Shown here piece by piece: positions 5,195-8,345 of a DNA stretch of 8,345 bases. Made by a program: the position numbers and the translations under genes. Numbering within the stretch: the first letter of the stretch is position 1; every line of letters starts with the position of its first letter. Under the pieces are notes generated by a model that saw nothing but the letters and a program-made list of their open reading frames with translations, was not told the DNA's origin and made no database searches. The DNA is from Actinomycetota bacterium (GTDB lineage Bacteria; Actinomycetota; Thermoleophilia; Gaiellales; Gaiellaceae): the NCBI GenBank assembly GCA_013695295.1, contig JACDAS010000043.1, positions 1-8,345 of the forward strand, read 5' to 3'.

Positions 5195-5214
5195 GCGGCC
5201 GGCCTCACGGCCGC
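5195..5214 (+). terminator. Possible hairpin terminator after the dodecin gene
   Basis: GCGGCCG (5195–5201) pairs with CGGCCGC (5208–5214) around a 6-nt loop, 17 bp beyond the stop codon. There is no T-run after it, so it is at best a non-canonical terminator. It lies just outside the long palindromic element that begins at 5218. Confidence 0.4.
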
Positions 5215-5217
5215 TCA

Positions 5218-5378
5218 AGGGCCTGTCCGGAAAGTGTGCCGGGCTCCTGCCGCACGATCAGCGGCGCGCTGCGGCGTCCTCACTCGCCCCAATCTGCCCA
5301 CAGATTGGGACTCCCTGCGTCCTTGCAGCGCTTGTTCCCGCATGGCATGAGCGACAGCCCCCTTCCCGGACAGGCCCT
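5218..5378. repeat. Long palindromic non-coding element, family B (161 bp)
   Basis: The ends form a perfect 13-bp inverted repeat, AGGGCCTGTCCGG at 5218–5230 and its complement at 5366–5378. It extends 3 bp further inward after one mismatch. Inside are a 7-bp stem (GCGCTGC 5266–5272 with GCAGCGC 5325–5331) and, nested within it, a perfect 9-bp hairpin (CCCAATCTG 5288–5296 with CAGATTGGG 5301–5309, 4-nt loop). An imperfect stem is possible at 5234–5240 with 5249–5255. The right end coincides with the first base of the ftsY stop codon on the plus strand. The sequence is unrelated to family A. I see no protein and do not recognise an RNA family. It may be a mobile palindromic repeat or act as the ftsY 3' end. 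Confidence 0.75.
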
Positions 5379-6328
5379 CAACCCTGGACGAGCGCGCGGG
5401 CGAAGTCGCCGGGGTCGAAGGGGCGGAGGTCATCGAGGCCCTCCCCGACTCCGATCAGCTTGACCGTCAGCCCGAGCTCGTAGGCGACCGGGATCGCCAC
5501 GCCCCCCTTTGCCGAGCCGTCGAGCTTCGTCAGGGCCACCGCGGACACGTCGACCGCCTCGCCGAAGCGGCGCGCCTGCTGCAGGCCGTTCTGGCCGGTC
5601 GTCGCGTCGAGGACGAGCAGCGTCTCGTGCGGCGCCCCGTCGAGGCGCGCTGCGATCACCCGGCGGATCTTGGCGAGCTCCTCCATCAGCCCCGTCTGCG
5701 TGTGGAGGCGCCCGGCGGTGTCGACGATCACGACGTCCCGGGCGCGAGCGCTCGCGGCCTCGATCGCGTCGAAGGCCACCGCGGCGGGATCGGAGCCCCG
5801 GCGCGAGCCGACGAAGTCCGCATTCGCCCGCTCGGCCCAGATCTCGAGCTGCTCCTCGGCCGCGGCCCGGAAGGTGTCCGCGGCGGCGAGGAGGACCGAG
5901 AGGCCGTGCTGCGACAGGCGGTGAGCCAATTTGCCGATCGTCGTCGTCTTGCCGGTGCCGTTGACCCCGACGACGAGGAGGACGCTCGGGCTGGCCTGGA
6001 CGTGGAGGATGCCCGGGTCGCCGAGCAGGACCTCAACCTCCTCGGAGAGTGCCTGGTTCAGGTCGATCGACGGACCCCGCGCCTCGAGCCGCCGCACGAG
6101 CTCGGCCGTCGACCGGACCCCGACGTCGGCGGCGATCAGGGCCTCCTCCAGGCGCTCCCAGGAGCCCTCGTCGCCGGGGTCGAAGGCAGCGGCGGCGAGC
6201 TCACCCGTGAGCGCGCGGCGGCTCTTCGAGAGCGAGTCTCGAAGCCGCGAGAAGAGGCCCCGCCGCTCGTCGTCGCTCTCCGGAGGGCCCCCCTCGCGCC
6301 CCAGCAGCTCGCTCCAGCTCCGCGCCAT
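5378..6328 (-). CDS. ftsY: SRP receptor GTPase FtsY
   Basis: FtsY is the membrane-associated receptor that pairs with Ffh and hands ribosome–nascent-chain complexes to the translocon. The 316-residue product has the NG core: N domain with GLFSRLRDSLSKSRRAL (24–40), P-loop GVNGTGKTTT (121–130), DTFRAAAEEQ (151–160), DTAGRLHT (203–210), TKLDGSAKGG (267–276) and GVGE (293–296). It ends in the usual PFDPGDFARAL. The acidic A domain of enterobacterial FtsY is missing. Here the basic, amphipathic segment near residues 24–40 is the likely membrane contact (inference). The ATG at 6328 has no Shine–Dalgarno, but TAACGT lies 9 nt upstream. It is divergent from the MmcQ-like gene across 25 bp, and its stop codon abuts palindromic element B. 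Confidence 0.97.
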   Translation of the reverse strand: MARSWSELLGREGGPPESDDERRGLFSRLRDSLSKSRRALTGELAAAAFDPGDEGSWERLEEALIAADVGVRSTAELVRRLEARGPSIDLNQALSEEVEVLLGDPGILHVQASPSVLLVVGVNGTGKTTTIGKLAHRLSQHGLSVLLAAADTFRAAAEEQLEIWAERANADFVGSRRGSDPAAVAFDAIEAASARARDVVIVDTAGRLHTQTGLMEELAKIRRVIAARLDGAPHETLLVLDATTGQNGLQQARRFGEAVDVSAVALTKLDGSAKGGVAIPVAYELGLTVKLIGVGEGLDDLRPFDPGDFARALVQG

Positions 6329-6353
6329 CGGCGCTGAACGTTAGCCTCGGTGA
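6329..6353. promoter_or_regulatory. 25-bp divergent promoter region, ftsY / MmcQ-like gene
   Basis: Only 25 bp separate the two divergent start codons. On the plus strand TAGCCT (6342–6347) ends 6 nt before the GTG at 6354. On the minus strand TAACGT (6343–6338) ends 9 nt before the ATG at 6328. The two candidate -10 boxes share 2 bp. Both genes would be leaderless or nearly so, and their -35 regions would lie inside each other's coding sequence. This is consensus reading only. Confidence 0.35.
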
Positions 6354-6695
6354 GTGGCGAGCTGGGAGACGGTACGGACGCTCGCGCTGGCCCTTCCCGA
6401 CGTCGAGGAGGGGACGGCCTATCGTAGGCCCGCCTTTCGGGTCTCGGGCAAGGTCTTCGCCTGCGAGAGCCCCCACGTCGCCGCGGCGCTCGTGGTGTAC
6501 GTCGACCCCGAGGAGCGCCCGCTCCTGCTCGCGTCGCGGCCGGCTGCCTACTTCGTGACCCCGCACTACGAGGGGCATCCGCTCCTGCTCGTCCGGGTCG
6601 AGGCTGTCGCCGACGACGAGCTCGAAGAGCGTCTGACGGACTCCTGGCTTCTCCGTGCGCCGACCCGGCTGCACGGGGCGCTTGGCAGCGACTGA
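6354..6695 (+). CDS. MmcQ/YjbR-family protein
   Basis: A 113-residue protein of the MmcQ/YjbR (CyaY-like fold) family, described as DNA-binding, with poorly known cellular function. Family features are LALALPDVEEG (10–20), the RPAFRVSGKVFA strand (25–36), ERPLLLASRP (54–63), YFVTPHYEGHPLLLV (66–80) and the terminal DELEERLTDSWLLRAPTRL (88–106). The GTG start at 6354 gives the usual WETVRTLALALP opening. There is no real ribosome-binding site, and a TAGCCT box 6 nt upstream suggests a leaderless message. It is one of two plus-strand genes that interrupt the minus-strand cluster. Its stop is 3 bp from the convergent smc stop, with no room for a separate terminator. Confidence 0.9.
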   Translation: MASWETVRTLALALPDVEEGTAYRRPAFRVSGKVFACESPHVAAALVVYVDPEERPLLLASRPAAYFVTPHYEGHPLLLVRVEAVADDELEERLTDSWLLRAPTRLHGALGSD

Positions 6696-6698
6696 GGG

Positions 6699-8345
6699 TT
6701 AGGCGCTCGCTGCGGCCGGCTCCGCCCGCGGCAGGCGGCGTGAGACGATCTGGGAGACCCCGTCCGCGCCCATCGTGACTCCGTAGAGCACGTCCGCGGC
6801 CTCCATCGTGCGCTTCTGGTGGGTGATCACGATGAACTGGGCGCGCGCGGCGTAGCCGCGGAGCAGCTCGACGAAGCGGACGATGTTCGTGTCGTCGAGG
6901 GAAGCCTCGACCTCGTCCAAGAGGTAGAACGGCGATGGGCGGGCCAGGAAGAGCGAGAAGAGGAACGCGATCGCCCCGAGGGCCTTCTCGCCCCCCGAGA
7001 GGAGCGACAGGCGGGTCACGCGCTTTCCCGCCGGCCGCAGCTCGACCTCGATCCCCGGCGCAGGCGGCTCATCGATGTCGGCCCCGTCTTGCTCGGTCAG
7101 GTGGAGGCGCCCGTGCCCGCCCGGAAAGAGCGTGCCGGCGACCTCCTCGAAGTGCGTGGCAACCGCGGCGAACGTCTCCGAGAAGCGTCGCTCGACGGTC
7201 TCCTCGAGCTCCGCGCGCAGCCCCTCGAGCTCGCGAAGGCTCCGCTCGAGATCCTCGCGCTGGGCCGAGAGATCCGCCAGCCGCTCCCGCTCGCGGTCGT
7301 ACTCCTCCTTTGCGAGCGGGTTGACGCCGCCGAGCGACTCGCGCCTGCGCTCGAGCCGATCGAGCTTCGTGGCGATCTGCTCGCGATCGTCGCCCTCGGC
7401 CGGCGGGGCCCCGGCCGCCTCGAGGCGCCGGCGTGCCTCGTCGGACTCTGCCCCGAGCCGTGCGAGCTCGACCTCGATCGCGCTCCCGCGCTCGGCCGCT
7501 TCGGCGGCCCCGCGCCGAGTCTCCGCCTCGCCGGCCCCGAGCGTGCGCAGGCGCCCTCCGAGCTCGGCCACCCGGCCGGAGCCCGCGTCGACCCGCGCGC
7601 GCAGGGTCGGCTCGAAGCTCCCGGCCTGCGCGACGGCTCCCTGCAGCGCCGCGACGAGCCGCTCGGAGGCCGCGGTGAGGGGCCGGACCCGGTCCGGGTC
7701 GAGTCTCGCACCGGGCCTGACCGCTATCCCGGCCAGCGCGGCGGTTGCCTGTCGGTCTCCCTCGGCGGCGGCCGCGGCCTCTACCCCGACTTCGGCAGCC
7801 CGGTGCTCCAGCTCGTCTGCCTCCGCCGCGAGCGCCCGGCGGCGCGCCGCGAGCTCGAGCAGCACCGCCTCGGCCGTGTCCCCGGCCAGCCGGAGCTCCC
7901 CGACCTCGGGGCGGTAGCAGCGGCCGTCGAGGGTAACGGCGACCCCCCGGTCGACCCGGATCAGGTCCTCGGGTGCCACGACCCAGACGTCGTCGAGGAG
8001 GGCCTCGACCGGGTTCCCGCCGGGACGGGCCCGGACGCGTGCACCGAGCGGCTCGGCGCCCGGCACCGGCGGCAGGCCGCCGCCGGCCGGCCGGGGACGT
8101 TCGAGGATGACGCCCAGGCTCCCGAGACCCTCAGCTCGCGCCCGCTCGACGAGCTCCAGCCCCTGCGCCGGATCCGCGGCGAGAATGGCGGAGCCACGCC
8201 ACGCCAGCGCGGCCGCGACCGCACGCTCGTAGCCCGGCTCGACCTCGAGCAGCGAGATTACGAGGCGCTCGCCCGCCTCGGCGAACGCTCGCGCAGCCGG
8301 CGGCAGCCCTTCGCGCTCGGCGAGTGAGAGCTCGAGGGCTTCGAG
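6699..8345 (-). CDS. smc: Chromosome segregation protein SMC, C-terminal half (runs off the window)
   Basis: SMC forms the long-armed ATPase ring of bacterial condensin. The visible 548 residues begin in the coil just before the hinge. The hinge follows (for example EVEPGYERAVAAAL, EGLGSLGVILE), ending near VTLDGRCYRPEVGELRLAGD. Next come the returning coiled coil, rich in Glu, Arg and Ala, and the C-terminal ATPase lobe. The lobe has HFEEVAGTLFPGGHGRL, the ABC signature LSLLSGGEKALGAIAFLF, Walker B with D-loop FYLLDEVEASLDDTN and the H-loop ITHQKRTM. The reading frame is open from the window edge. The arm between hinge and head looks short, about 230 residues, and contains a proline-bearing break (LAGIAVRPGARLDPDRVRPL). 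It is the upstream neighbour of ftsY, as in many Gram-positive bacteria, but a plus-strand gene separates them. Confidence 0.96.
   Translation of the reverse strand, partial: LEALELSLAEREGLPPAARAFAEAGERLVISLLEVEPGYERAVAAALAWRGSAILAADPAQGLELVERARAEGLGSLGVILERPRPAGGGLPPVPGAEPLGARVRARPGGNPVEALLDDVWVVAPEDLIRVDRGVAVTLDGRCYRPEVGELRLAGDTAEAVLLELAARRRALAAEADELEHRAAEVGVEAAAAAEGDRQATAALAGIAVRPGARLDPDRVRPLTAASERLVAALQGAVAQAGSFEPTLRARVDAGSGRVAELGGRLRTLGAGEAETRRGAAEAAERGSAIEVELARLGAESDEARRRLEAAGAPPAEGDDREQIATKLDRLERRRESLGGVNPLAKEEYDRERERLADLSAQREDLERSLRELEGLRAELEETVERRFSETFAAVATHFEEVAGTLFPGGHGRLHLTEQDGADIDEPPAPGIEVELRPAGKRVTRLSLLSGGEKALGAIAFLFSLFLARPSPFYLLDEVEASLDDTNIVRFVELLRGYAARAQFIVITHQKRTMEAADVLYGVTMGADGVSQIVSRRLPRAEPAAASA

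Noticed and set aside
5178..5377. SRP (4.5S) RNA gene between ftsY and ffh
   Set aside because: TCCGGAA occurs, and the location is tempting, but the conserved domain IV loop sequence (GGAAGGAAGCAGC) and matching stem are absent.
5215..5433. Minus-strand open frame across palindromic element B
   Set aside because: It overlaps the ftsY end in another frame and the palindromic stems; the peptide shows no domain.
6699..8327. Long plus-strand open frame opposite smc
   Set aside because: Mirror of a GC-rich coiled-coil gene. The minus-strand reading has hinge, signature and Walker B motifs.

Overview
The window is GC-rich chromosomal DNA from a bacterium. It carries the conserved SRP/ribosome-maturation cluster smc–ftsY–ffh–rpsP–khpA–rimM–trmD–lepB–rplS–rnhB, all read on the minus strand (right to left). 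High GC, many GTG/TTG starts, TANNNT boxes placed directly ahead of GTG starts and a tryptophan-less dodecin suggest a deep-branching Actinomycetota, perhaps the Thermoleophilia (Solirubrobacterales/Gaiellales type). That placement is inference from gene style and order, not a phylogenetic result.

Layout from right to left: 8345–6699 is the C-terminal half of smc. 6695–6354 is a small MmcQ/YjbR-type gene on the plus strand, convergent with smc and divergent from ftsY. 6328–5378 is ftsY. 5378–5218 is a palindromic non-coding element. 5177–4941 is a dodecin gene on the plus strand. 4853–1006 is a tight block, ffh, rpsP, khpA, rimM, trmD and a J-domain/signal-peptidase fusion, with gaps of at most 27 bp or overlaps of 4, 8 and 17 bp, so probably one operon. 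It ends at a strong hairpin (1003–979). 975–728 holds two adjacent copies of a three-armed palindromic repeat. 680–336 is rplS and 235–1 is the start of rnhB, which runs off the window.

The genes serve translation and protein export: S16 and L19 with the 30S assembly factor RimM, the tRNA m1G37 methyltransferase TrmD, a KH RNA-binding protein, the SRP GTPase pair Ffh/FtsY, and a signal peptidase that cuts the exported products. SMC and RNase HII belong to chromosome maintenance.

The least ordinary items are: (1) the repeat pair at 728–975, which folds into a cloverleaf and shows three two-sided compensatory base-pair changes between copies; (2) the signal peptidase with an N-terminal J-like domain that lacks HPD; (3) a second, unrelated long palindromic element abutting the ftsY stop codon; and (4) a 25-bp divergent promoter region with apparently overlapping -10 boxes.
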